DNA of 45,767 bases from WHSO01 sp050485485. Its GTDB lineage: Bacteria > Pseudomonadota > Alphaproteobacteria > SMXQ01. Location of the stretch: contig JBJHBM010000016.1 of the NCBI GenBank assembly GCA_050485485.1, positions 1-45,767 on the forward strand, read 5' to 3'. The notes below the pieces were generated by a model. That model saw only the letters and a program-made list of their open reading frames with translations, was not told the origin of the DNA and did no database searches. Below are positions 20,893 through 29,700 of this stretch, in pieces (position 1 is the first letter of the stretch; each line of letters begins with the position of its first letter). The position numbers were made by a program, and so were the translations under genes.

Positions 20893-21357
20893 TCACGGGC
20901 CCTTCGGGGCCGGGGGCAGGCGCAGGACCGCGCCGTTGGCGGCGGCGCGCCTGCGGGCCTCGTCCTGGTGGCGGGCGAAGGTGTCGGGGTTCCAGATCTG
21001 GAAGGTGCGCCCGCGCCCGACGAAGGCCGCGGCCTCGGCGATGCCGGCGTGCTCGGCGAGCAGCGGGGGCAGCACGATGCGGCCGTCGCCGTCGATCGGG
21101 AGCTGGTGGGCGTCGGCGAAGATGGTGGAGGCGAGGTCGTCCTGCTCCTGGGAGAACTGGTCGAGCGCGTCCACGCCCTGGGACAGGTCCTCCATGCGGT
21201 CCATGGCGCAGGCCTCGACGGCGGCCTGGCGGAACGAGCGGAACGCGACGATGCCGTTGAAGGCCTGGCCCTTGAGGGCGGCGCGGAAGGTCGCCGGGAC
21301 CGAGACGCGGCCCTTGCGGTCGACCTTGTTCACGAATGTCGAGATGAACAGCGTCAT
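20893..21357 (-). CDS. mraZ: Transcriptional regulator MraZ
   Basis: MraZ is a ring-shaped DNA-binding protein that controls the dcw operon it heads. The 154-residue product has two AbrB-like SpoVT folds, each with the DxxxR signature: VDRKGRVSVPATFR at about 12-25 and DGDGRIVLPPLL near 90. The ATG at 21355-21357 follows GAGGGGG by five bases, which rules out the longer reading frame that would begin at 21411. Its predicted operator is the TGGGN repeat array 116-160 bases upstream of the start codon. Confidence 0.96.
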   Translation of the reverse strand: MTLFISTFVNKVDRKGRVSVPATFRAALKGQAFNGIVAFRSFRQAAVEACAMDRMEDLSQGVDALDQFSQEQDDLASTIFADAHQLPIDGDGRIVLPPLLAEHAGIAEAAAFVGRGRTFQIWNPDTFARHQDEARRRAAANGAVLRLPPAPKGP

Positions 21358-21472
21358 CCACGCCCCCTCAGGGAAACCTTCCCGACCGGCCGCGGGCCGC
21401 GGGGACTCCACCCGGAGCCCGCCCGGAACCCGAACACCCGACGCGCCATCCCCTGTCGATGATGCCGCTCGA

Positions 21473-21517
21473 TGGGATTACATGGGTTATCATGGGATTT
21501 TATGGGCGTCAACGGGA
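21473..21517 (+). promoter_or_regulatory. MraZ operator: five TGGGN repeats at 10-bp period
   Basis: TGGG occurs at 21473, 21483, 21493 and 21503, and CGGG at 21513, so five cores are spaced exactly ten bases apart, one helical turn. Each is preceded by a C/A-A or G-A dinucleotide and followed by an AT-rich spacer. This matches the known MraZ target (TGGGN direct repeats separated by five bases). The repeats read on the strand opposite to mraZ. They overlap the predicted operon promoter, which is consistent with autorepression. Degenerate further copies may continue in register at 21523 and 21533. Confidence 0.85.
21484..21512 (-). promoter_or_regulatory. Probable promoter of the dcw operon
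   Basis: On the minus strand TTGACG (21507-21512, five of six matches to TTGACA) is followed after 17 bases by TAACCC (21484-21489), a weak -10. It lies inside the MraZ repeat array and would give a leader of about 120 bases before mraZ. The -35 box is good, the -10 is not, so the exact placement is uncertain. Confidence 0.4.
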
Positions 21518-21537
21518 TTCCATAGTAATTCCTTGGT

Positions 21538-21722
21538 AAATAAGGCCTTAACGGCTGGTCCCGGAGCGGTAACGATTTGCCGCCGCGCCGGGAGCGCCGG
21601 CGGGGTGTCCGGGGGAGGGTGGGGGCCGAATGGGACGAGAATTTGTTCTTTTTATGTTCTTATTCGGGAGTTTTCGGGCCGCCGTCGGGGAATTCTGGCG
21701 GGCCGCGTCCGGCGCGCTGTCC
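21538..21722. other. Non-coding stretch between MraZ operator and rnpB
   Basis: No gene is supported here. The stretch carries a G-rich tract (21605-21626) and an unusually AT-rich patch (about 21640-21670) in which the heptamer AAGAACA occurs twice, eleven bases apart, on the minus strand. That patch could be an upstream activator site or secondary promoter for the dcw operon; nothing more specific is visible. Confidence 0.35.
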
Positions 21723-21747
21723 CAAGTAAATCCGCCCGCTTTACTTG
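21723..21747. repeat. Perfect inverted repeat downstream of rnpB
   Basis: CAAGTAAA (21723-21730) and TTTACTTG (21740-21747) form a perfect 8-bp stem around a nine-base loop, starting about 24 bases past the 3' end of rnpB. It lacks a U tract, so it may be a 3' processing stop or a protein-binding operator rather than an intrinsic terminator. Confidence 0.45.
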
Positions 21748-21770
21748 CGGAACCCAAGATCGGAAGGAAC

Positions 21771-22142
<372 letters not shown>

Positions 22143-22148
22143 GGCGCC

Positions 22149-22177
22149 AATGTGGGGGCAAGGGCGCCGCGGGTCAA
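22149..22177 (-). promoter_or_regulatory. Probable rnpB promoter overlapping the ampD stop codon
   Basis: TTGACC (22172-22177, five of six matches) is followed after 17 bases by CACATT (22149-22154, three of six). The first RNA base predicted from helix P1, 22142, is the seventh base after the -10 box, an ideal distance. The TGA within TTGACC is the stop codon of the upstream amidase gene. Confidence 0.5.
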
Positions 22178-22905
22178 CCGGAACCGGGCGGGGCGCCGGG
22201 CGTCAGGCGGTCGAGCAGCCAGCGCAGCCGGGCGTCGTCTCCGACGCCGATGCCGTCCCCGCCGCCCACCGCATGGGCGTGGAAATGGCGGCGGAACGCC
22301 TCGATGGCGGCGGTTTCGGCGCTGCCGCCCCCCGCCGTGGCATAGCCGAACCGGGCGAGCCCCTCGAGGAAGCGGGCGCGGTCGGGCCGGCCCGGCGCCT
22401 TGGGCAGGCCCTCCGGCGGATAGAGGCCGATGCCTTCGCGGGCGAGGCGCGCCCAGTCGAACCGCTCGCCGGGGTCGGTCTTGCGCGTGGGCGCGACGTC
22501 GGAATGGGCCAGCACGCGCGTGTCCGGGATCGGGTGGCGGGCGAGGATGCCGTGGGCGAGGCCGATCAGGGCGGTCATCTGGGCCTCGGGAAAGTCGCGG
22601 TAGCCGAATTCGTGGCCGGGGTTGACGAGTTCGATCCCGATCGAGCGCGAGTTCACGTCGGTCTCGCCGGCCCAGAACGACACGCCCGCGTGCCAGGCGC
22701 GCCTGTCCTCGTCCACCAGGGCATGGACCGTGCCGTCCTCGTCGACCAGGTAGTGCGCGCTGACCTTGGCGGCGGGGTCGCCCAGCCGCTCGAGCGCGGC
22801 ACGGGCGGTCCACATCCCCGTGTAATGCAGGACCAGCATGTCCACCGGGCCGCGACGGCGGTCGTCGAAGTTCGGGGAAGGATGCGGCAGGGGCGCGCGG
22901 CTCAT
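22174..22905 (-). CDS. ampD: N-acetylmuramoyl-L-alanine amidase, AmpD/AmiD type
   Basis: A zinc amidase of the Amidase_2 family that splits the MurNAc-L-Ala bond of (anhydro)muropeptides in peptidoglycan recycling. The 243-residue product has zinc ligands His27 (LVLHYTGM), His134 (VLAHSDVAPT) and Asp144 (KTDPGERFDW), and Glu92 in SIGIELVNPG. A C-terminal helical segment (about 165-240) resembles a small peptidoglycan-binding domain, so the length is between E. coli AmpD and AmiD. No signal peptide is seen, which favours a cytoplasmic AmpD role. It lies just upstream of rnpB and the dcw operon, on the same strand. Confidence 0.9.
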   Translation of the reverse strand: MSRAPLPHPSPNFDDRRRGPVDMLVLHYTGMWTARAALERLGDPAAKVSAHYLVDEDGTVHALVDEDRRAWHAGVSFWAGETDVNSRSIGIELVNPGHEFGYRDFPEAQMTALIGLAHGILARHPIPDTRVLAHSDVAPTRKTDPGERFDWARLAREGIGLYPPEGLPKAPGRPDRARFLEGLARFGYATAGGGSAETAAIEAFRRHFHAHAVGGGDGIGVGDDARLRWLLDRLTPGAPPGSG

Positions 22906-23055
22906 GGCCCATTGTTAGCGCGCCCGCCGCCGCCATGCCAGCGCCCGCGGCGCCTGATGACAGGACCGGGCCGATGGAGCACACTAGGGCCAATATAGAA
23001 CATGCCTGCCAACGGGCGGTCACAAGGAAGGCACGCTCACGAAAGGGAGGCCCCC

Positions 23056-24099
23056 ATGCCGTCACACGCGCGTTTCCCGTCCGTACGGATTCCGGTTCCC
23101 CTCGCGGCCCTCGGCGCCGCCGTCCTGCTGGCGGTTCCGGCGCAGGTCCAGGCGCAGGGCGCCTACGCCGGCAAGCAGGTCAGGATCATCGTCTCGTCCG
23201 ACCCCGGCGGCGGATACGACACCTACGCGCGCCTGCTCGGGCGCCATCTCGACCGCCACCTGCCGGGCGGCCCGTCCGTCGTGATCCAGAACATGCCGGG
23301 CGCCGGCGGCCTGCGGGCGGCCCAGTTCACCTATTCGGCGGCGCCCAGGGACGGCACCGTACTCGGCAACATCCGCGCGTCCTCGATGCTCGATTCGATT
23401 CTCGGCACGCGTGGCACCGAGATCGATCCCAGCAAGTACGAGTGGATCGGATCGATGGCGGCGGACACCGACGTGTGCAGCTTCTGGCACACCTCCGGCA
23501 TCAAGACCTTCGCGGACCTGTTCGAGAAGGAGGTGTTGGTCGGCGCCTCGGGCAAGGGCGCGCAGGCCTATTCCTTCCCGAACGCGATCAACCGCGTGCT
23601 CGGCACCAAGATGAAGATCATCCTGGGCTACAAGGGCGCCGCCGACCGTATCCTCGCGCTGGAGCAGGGCGAGTTGCAGGGCAACTGCGGCATCAACGGC
23701 TCCACCATCACGGCCAACTGGGCCCAGCTCGTGTCCGAGGGGAAGCTGATCCTGGTGTCGCAGTCGGGCATGCGGCCCTATCCCACGCTGCCGAACGTGC
23801 CGCTCACCCAGTCCTTCGCCAAGACCGAGGAGCAGAAGGAGATACTCGACGCGATCTTCGGCCAGATGGTGATCGCGCGCGCCTTCGCGATGCCGCCCGG
23901 CACGGACGCCGCGCGGGTCGCGGAGATGCGCAAGGGCTTCGAGACGGCCCTGAAGGACCCCAGGCTCCTCGACGACTCGAAGAAGGTGAAGCTCGACATC
24001 GACCCCACCTTCGGCGACGAGACGGCGCAGATGATGGCGAAGCTCGCGGCCATGAAGCCCGACATCAAGCAGAAGGTGAAGGAGGCGATCGGCGACTGA
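23056..24099 (+). CDS. Tripartite tricarboxylate-type (Bug/TctC) substrate-binding protein
   Basis: A periplasmic solute-binding protein of the Bug family, which normally feeds a TctAB membrane complex with carboxylates or other small organic molecules. The 347-residue product has a signal peptide (about 1-32, ending VQAQG), then KQVRIIVSSDPGGGYDTYAR and VVIQNMPGAGGLRAAQF, the two hallmark loops of the fold. The ATG at 23056 is preceded by GGGAGG at seven bases; an in-frame ATG at 23002 has none. No tctA or tctB is present in the window, so the partner is elsewhere or shared. The ligand is unknown; the Asp-containing GGGYD loop deviates from the usual carboxylate binders only slightly. Confidence 0.88.
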   Translation: MPSHARFPSVRIPVPLAALGAAVLLAVPAQVQAQGAYAGKQVRIIVSSDPGGGYDTYARLLGRHLDRHLPGGPSVVIQNMPGAGGLRAAQFTYSAAPRDGTVLGNIRASSMLDSILGTRGTEIDPSKYEWIGSMAADTDVCSFWHTSGIKTFADLFEKEVLVGASGKGAQAYSFPNAINRVLGTKMKIILGYKGAADRILALEQGELQGNCGINGSTITANWAQLVSEGKLILVSQSGMRPYPTLPNVPLTQSFAKTEEQKEILDAIFGQMVIARAFAMPPGTDAARVAEMRKGFETALKDPRLLDDSKKVKLDIDPTFGDETAQMMAKLAAMKPDIKQKVKEAIGD

Positions 24100-24145
24100 T
24101 CGCGCGCCCTCCCGTACGCGGAGGGGCACGCAAAGGGCCACGCGA

Positions 24146-24175
24146 AAGGGCCGGACGCGCGAGCGTCCGGCCCTT
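24146..24175. terminator. Bidirectional intrinsic terminator
   Basis: A perfect 13-bp stem (24146-24158 with 24163-24175, core GGGCCGGACGC) closed by the tetraloop GCGA, followed by TTCCTTA on the plus strand and preceded by A-rich sequence that becomes U-rich on the minus strand. It lies exactly between the convergent binding-protein and amidohydrolase genes and can serve both. Confidence 0.85.
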
Positions 24176-24200
24176 CCTTATCCGCGCGTGACGGCGGCGG

Positions 24201-25271
24201 CTACAGCTTGAGGCCGTAGAGGTCGATCACGTTCTGGCTCAGCACCCGCTTCTGCTTCTCGGGGTCGAGGTCGCCGATCTGGCGCGCGATGAAGGCGCGC
24301 GAGTTCGGCCAGGTCATGTTCGGGTGCGGGTAGTCGCTCGACCACATGCACTTGCGGTCGCCCCAGTACTTGAGCGCCTGGCCGCCGACGTAGTCGTCCA
24401 TGAAGGTGAGCCACACGTGCTCGTCGAAGATCTCGCTCGGCAGGCGGCGGATCGGGAAGTCGGTGTTGGGATGGCCCGGCTTCGTGTTGCGCTTGTAGTA
24501 GTAGTCCCACTGCTGGAGGATGAACGGCGCCCAGCCGATCTCGCCCTCGACGATCACGGCCTTCAGCTTCGGATGGCGCTCGAACACGCCCGACCACACG
24601 AGGTCGTAGAGGGTGTTCACGATCTCGTTGGTCTTGTGGTTGACCGAGCCGCGCACCTTCTCGATGCCGACGCGCTTGAAGCGGAAGTAGTTGAAGCCCG
24701 TCAGGATGTGGAAGTGCAGCGGCTGGCCGAGCTCGGCGGCGGCGGCCCACAGCCGCTCGTAGTGGTCGGAGATCAGCGGCAGGTCGGGATGCGGCACCTG
24801 CCACACGAGACCGCCCAGCAGCCCCATGTCGGCGCAGCGATGCATCTCCTTGATCGCGTTATCGATGTTGTAGACGCTGAGGCACGGCACCGCGAACAGC
24901 CGCTTGGGCGAGTGCTTGCAGAAGTCGGCGATCCAGTCGTTGTAGACGCGGAAGGCGGCTTCCTGCTCGCGCTGCTCGTGGGAGAAGAGGGCCAGCACGA
25001 AGGTCGGATAGAGCACTTCGGCGGCGAGCCCGTCGAGGTCCATGTCCTTGATGCGCACGACCGGATCGACGCCACCCTTGGGGCGGGTGTCGAGCATGAT
25101 CTTCGGGCGGTTGATCTTCTTGCGGATCTCCTCGGGCAGCTCGTCGAAGAGATCGGGCGGCTCGTCCACGTGGCCGTCCGACGAGATGATGTACTGAGGC
25201 ACCTTGGCGGCGGCCTTCTTCATCTCGTCGGTGACGTAGCGGGCCGACATTTCGTCGATTGTCATGGTCAT
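24201..25271 (-). CDS. Amidohydrolase family 2 metal-dependent hydrolase
   Basis: A TIM-barrel amidohydrolase of the ACMSD-like group (Amidohydro_2), which includes decarboxylases and hydrolases of aromatic and other carbonyl substrates. The roughly 356-residue product begins its barrel at YIISSDGHVDEPPDLF (metal-site DGH), has a mid-barrel histidine in PLHFHILTGF, and the late metal aspartate in MWSSDYPHPNMTWP. The ATG at 25269-25271 is preferred because GGGAG lies eight bases upstream; an ATG at 25284-25286 would add five residues. It lies convergent with a Bug-type binding protein. The substrate cannot be told from sequence. Confidence 0.85.
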   Translation of the reverse strand: MTMTIDEMSARYVTDEMKKAAAKVPQYIISSDGHVDEPPDLFDELPEEIRKKINRPKIMLDTRPKGGVDPVVRIKDMDLDGLAAEVLYPTFVLALFSHEQREQEAAFRVYNDWIADFCKHSPKRLFAVPCLSVYNIDNAIKEMHRCADMGLLGGLVWQVPHPDLPLISDHYERLWAAAAELGQPLHFHILTGFNYFRFKRVGIEKVRGSVNHKTNEIVNTLYDLVWSGVFERHPKLKAVIVEGEIGWAPFILQQWDYYYKRNTKPGHPNTDFPIRRLPSEIFDEHVWLTFMDDYVGGQALKYWGDRKCMWSSDYPHPNMTWPNSRAFIARQIGDLDPEKQKRVLSQNVIDLYGLKL

Positions 25272-25333
25272 GGCATTTGCTCCCATCGAGCCTAGGCTGT
25301 AATGCCCTTTGCGGGCGGTTCTGTGCTGCGCTC

Positions 25334-25362
25334 ACTATAAGCACTTTTGCGGCACGGTGGAA
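25334..25362 (-). promoter_or_regulatory. Possible promoter of the amidohydrolase gene
   Basis: Minus strand TTCCAC (25357-25362), 17-base spacer, TATAGT (25334-25339). The -10 box matches five of six positions, the -35 three of six. It lies 63-91 bases upstream of the chosen start. This is the only promoter-like pair seen in the 189-base gap. Confidence 0.35.
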
Positions 25363-25460
25363 CCGATCGCGGCCATAACACGCGAAAGGACGCGCCCGTT
25401 CCGCGTACCATAAGGATTTCAATGGCTTCCAGAAAAGTCCCGGGATAGCCGCGCGACAGT

Positions 25461-26585
25461 CTACTGATAGCCGGCTTCCTGCATGATCTTGCGAAGCCGT
25501 TCGAGCGCCTCATCCTGGCGGTGGATGTAGTCCGGGTCCGAAAAGGCGACGGTGTAATCTCGATCCGGATAAATTCTGTATTGTGGTTCGATCACACCGT
25601 TGTCCACATCGGTCCGCAGCGAATCGGTGGTCTCCCCGGTCTTTATGAAGAGCTGCTGCGCCTCGCGACTGAGCGCCCAATTGACGAACAACTTGGTGGC
25701 GTTGGGGTGCGGCGCCCGATCCATGACCATGATGTTTGCGGCGGACGCCGACAGGATCGTGCCTTCCGCCAGGGTCTGCGGCAGGTAGCCCTGGATCGGA
25801 AAGCCTTGCTTGGCAAGCTCGACGGCCTGGGTGCCGAGCCCGAACATGCCGATTGCATAGCGACCCATCGCCACCCATTCGGCGCCCTGCCGCGGATCGC
25901 GCACCAGGGTTACGTCCATTTCCTGCGCGAACTTGCGGAACCAGTTTTCGCCGATCTTGGGATGGAGGATCATGGGTACGCTGGAGGCGGCGGTGCCTTG
26001 GGTCGCTGGCGACCACGACACGATCTTGCCTTTCCACTTGGGATCGAGCATGTCCCAGTGCGATTTGATCCCGGTCGGGTCGACCAGCTTCGTGTTGAAG
26101 GAGAACTGGTAGGACGGCGACGCTCCCCAGGTGAAGATGAAATGTCCTTCGGGATCGGTGTAGTGATGGCGGCCCTGGAACCAGCGTGCCGGGTTTGTCA
26201 CCTCGGGATCGACCAGGAGCGTATCGAAACGGGCCAGTGCCTTGGCGGGCAGGAGTTGCACGATCGCCGTGTTGGCGCCGCCGATCCGGACATCGAGGGT
26301 GTAACGGCCGACCGCCCGCTCGGCAAGGATGCGTGCCGCCAATTGGTTGCCGCCGCCGGTATGGAAGTTGACCCTGATGCCATATTTTTTCTGGAACTCG
26401 GGGAGTACGGCGCGGAGCTTGAGCGGCATCTGCCCGGCCAGCACGACTTCGATCTGCCTCTCGGCCTGTGCCGCTTTGACCAGGGCATCCCATTCGTTTC
26501 CCCCCGCCGGGGACGGAACGATCATAAGTACCGACAGGAACAGGATCGCGAACTGACCGCCGCGTGCGCTTTGCTTTGCAAACAT
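25461..26585 (-). CDS. Family 1 extracellular solute-binding protein (iron(III)/thiamine-like)
   Basis: A periplasmic ABC-type binding protein of the spermidine/iron/thiamine superfamily. With the start at 26583-26585 (GGGAG seven bases upstream) it has 374 residues, a signal peptide (about 1-28) and then the mature domain from NEWDALVKAAQAERQIEVV. Typical segments are LPEFQKKYGIRVNFHTGGG and FSFNTKLVDP. The sequence has visibly lower GC and more AT at third positions than its neighbours, suggesting later acquisition. No ABC permease or ATPase gene is nearby, so it is an orphan. It is divergent from the hydantoinase-like gene and may share its control region. Ligand unknown. Confidence 0.82.
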   Translation of the reverse strand: MFAKQSARGGQFAILFLSVLMIVPSPAGGNEWDALVKAAQAERQIEVVLAGQMPLKLRAVLPEFQKKYGIRVNFHTGGGNQLAARILAERAVGRYTLDVRIGGANTAIVQLLPAKALARFDTLLVDPEVTNPARWFQGRHHYTDPEGHFIFTWGASPSYQFSFNTKLVDPTGIKSHWDMLDPKWKGKIVSWSPATQGTAASSVPMILHPKIGENWFRKFAQEMDVTLVRDPRQGAEWVAMGRYAIGMFGLGTQAVELAKQGFPIQGYLPQTLAEGTILSASAANIMVMDRAPHPNATKLFVNWALSREAQQLFIKTGETTDSLRTDVDNGVIEPQYRIYPDRDYTVAFSDPDYIHRQDEALERLRKIMQEAGYQ

Positions 26586-26667
26586 GCGGTATCTCCCTGC
26601 GGTTTTGTTTATTATTTTGATTAACTTCATATGTTTTCATCTCGCGCCCCCGGGCGCAACTCTAAAA

Positions 26668-26683
26668 CGGCATGTATATGCCG
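26668..26683. promoter_or_regulatory. Inverted repeat in the divergent control region
   Basis: CGGCAT and ATGCCG flank a GTAT spacer in the AT-rich region between the divergent binding-protein gene and the fused hydantoinase gene, about 20 bases before the latter's start codon. The size and symmetry fit a regulator operator. No regulator gene is adjacent. Confidence 0.35.
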
Positions 26684-26702
26684 CGCACGGGGGAGCCTCT
26701 CG

Positions 26703-29700
26703 ATGACGGATGGCTGGCAGTTCTGGATCGACCGCGGCGGTACCTTCACCGACGTGATCGCGCGCGCGCCCGACGGCACCCTGCGGGTCGAGAAACTCCT
26801 GTCGGAGAACCCGGGGCGCTACGGCGACGCCGCGCTGGAGGGCATCCGGCGCGCCCTCGGCCTCGCCCCGGACGCCCCGATCCCGCCTGAGCGCGTCGCC
26901 GCCGTGAAGATGGGCACCACGGTCGCCACCAACGCCCTGCTCGAGCGCCGGGGCGAGCCGGTGGCGCTGGTCACGACCGCCGGCTTCGGCGACGCGCTCC
27001 GCATCGGCACCCAGGCGCGGCCCGACCTGTTCGCCCTCGAGATCCGCCTGCCGGACCCGCTGCACGCGCGGACGATCGAGGTGACGGAGCGCGTCGCGAC
27101 CTCGGGGGAGGTGCTCGTGCCGCTCGACCTCGCGGCGACGCGGGCGGCGCTCGAGGCCGCGCGCCGCGACGGCTTCCGCGCCTGCGCGATCCTCTTCATG
27201 CACGCCTGGCGCTTTCCCGAGCACGAGCGCCGCGTGGCCGATCTCGCGCGCGCGCTCGGCTTCGAGCAGGTCTCGGTCTCCCACGAAGCGAGCCCGCTCA
27301 TGCGCCTCGTGCCGCGCGGCGACACCACCGTCGCCGACGCCTATCTCTCGCCGGTGCTACGGCGCTACGTCGATCGGGTCTCGGGCGCCCTCGGCGGCGC
27401 GCGGCTCCTGTTCATGCAGTCGTCGGGCGGGCTCACCGAGGCGACGCGCTTCCAGGGCCGCGACGCGATCCTGTCGGGGCCGGCGGGCGGCATCGTCGGC
27501 GCGGTGCGCGTCGCGGCGGCGGCCGGCCTCGCGCGCGTCATCGCCTTCGACATGGGCGGCACCTCGACCGACGTCGCCCATTACGACGGCGATTACGAGC
27601 GCGCCTTCGAAACCGAGATCGCGGGCGTGCGCCTGCGCGCGCCGATGATGCGCATTCATACCGTGGCGGCGGGCGGCGGCTCGCTCCTCGGGTTCGAGAG
27701 CGGCCGCTTCCGGGTCGGTCCCGACTCGGCCGGCGCCGATCCCGGCCCCGCCTGCTACCGGCGCGGCGGGCCGCTCGCCGTGACCGACGCCAACCTCGTG
27801 CTCGGGCGCATCCATCCGCGCTTCTTTCCGGCCGTGTTCGGGCCGGGCGGCGACCGTCTGCTCGACGCGGCGGCGGCGCGCGCGGGATTCGAAGCCCTGG
27901 TCGCGCGCATCGCGACCGAGACCGGCCGCGCCATGACGGTCGAGGCGGCGGCCGAGGGTTATCTCCGCATCGCGGTCGAGAACATGGCCGCGGCCATCAA
28001 GAAGATCTCGATCGCGCGCGGGCGCGACGTCACCCGCTACGCGCTGGTCGCCTTCGGCGGCGCGGGCGGCCAGCACGCCTGCCGCGTCGCCGACGCGCTC
28101 GGCATGAAGGAGGTGCTGATCCATCCGCTCGCGGGCGTGCTCTCGGCCCTCGGCATCGGCCTCGCCGACGTGATCGCGCTGCACGAGGGGGCGGTGGAGC
28201 AGGTTCTCGCGCCCGGGCTCGTGCCCGATCTCGCGGCGCGCCTCGCCGAGCTGGAGGCGGCGGCGCGCGCGGAGCTGGCCGCGCAGGACGTGGCGCCGGC
28301 GGCGGTCCGGGTCGTGCGCCGCGCGCGGCTGCGCTATCGCGGCACCGACACGCCGCTCGAGGTCGCGGCGGATGCGCCGGACGCGATGACCCGCGCCTTC
28401 GAGGATGCCCACCGCACGCGCTTCGGCTTCGTCATGGAGGGAACGCCCCTTGTCGTGGAGGCGGTGGCGGTCGAGGCGACCGGCGCTTCCGGCGCGGGGG
28501 ACGATCCGGCGCGCGCCCCGGACGACGCCGTCGCCGACCCCGCGCCGCTCGACCGCGCGCCGATGTTCGTGGACGGCGCGTTCCGCGACGTGCCGGTGCA
28601 CGCGCGCGCGCGTCTCGGCGCGGGCGCGACGGTGGACGGCCCCGCCATCGTGGTCGAGGACGGCGCCACCACGGTGGTCGATCCCGGCTGGCGCGCGGAG
28701 GTTTCGGCGCGCGGCCATCTCCATCTGCGGCGCGCGGCCGCCGCCGTGCCGGCATCCGCGGATGCCGCCGCGTCCGATTCGGCTATGCTCCCCGATCCTG
28801 TCATGCTCCCCGACCCCGTCATGCTCGAGGTGTTCGGCAACCTGTTCATGGCGATCGCCGAGGAGATGGGCGTGGCGCTCGCCAATACCGCGCAGTCGGT
28901 CAACATCAAGGAGCGCCTCGACTTCTCCTGCGCGCTGTTCGACGGGGAAGCCGCGCTGATCGCCAACGCGCCGCACATCCCGGTCCATCTCGGCTCGATG
29001 GGGCAGGCGGTGCGGAGCGTCGCCGCGCGCCACGCGGGCGCCATGCGGCCCGGCGACGTGTTCATCCACAACGCGCCCTACGACGGCGGCACCCACCTGC
29101 CCGACATCACCGTCATCCGTCCCGTGTTCGCGGCCGAGACCGGCGCGGCGGATGCGGGGGACGGCGGTGCCCGGCCGCTGTTCTTCGTCGCCGCGCGCGG
29201 CCATCATGCCGACATCGGCGGCACCCATCCGGGCTCGATGCCGCCCGCCTCGCGCGACATCGGCGAGGAGGGCGCGGTGTTCTCGGGCGAGCGTCTGGTG
29301 GCGGGCGGGCGCTTCCTCGAGGACGCGGTGCGCGCGCGCCTCGCGGCCGGGCCGTATCCCGCGCGCAATCCCGACCAGAACGTCGCCGACCTCAAGGCCC
29401 AGGTCGCGGCCTGCGCACGCGGCGTGGCGGAGCTGCGCCGCATGGCGGAGGCCTTCGGCCCGGCGACCGTGACCGCCTACATGCGCTTCGTGCAGGACAA
29501 CGCGGAGGAGGCGGTGCGCCGCGTCATCGACCGGCTGGACGACGGCGCGGCGACCGTGCCGACCGACGAGGGCGGCACGATCGCGGTCGCCCTGCGCGTG
29601 GACCGTGCGGCGCGTGCCGTGACGGTGGATTTCACCGGCACCTCGGGCCCGTCGCCCGCCAATTTCAACGCGCCGCCCGCGGTGGTGCGCGCGGCGGTCC

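Noticed and set aside
20882..21361. A second minus-strand frame covering mraZ
   Set aside because: Different frame from MraZ, Arg/Pro-rich and without the AbrB signatures; MraZ itself is clear in the neighbouring frame.
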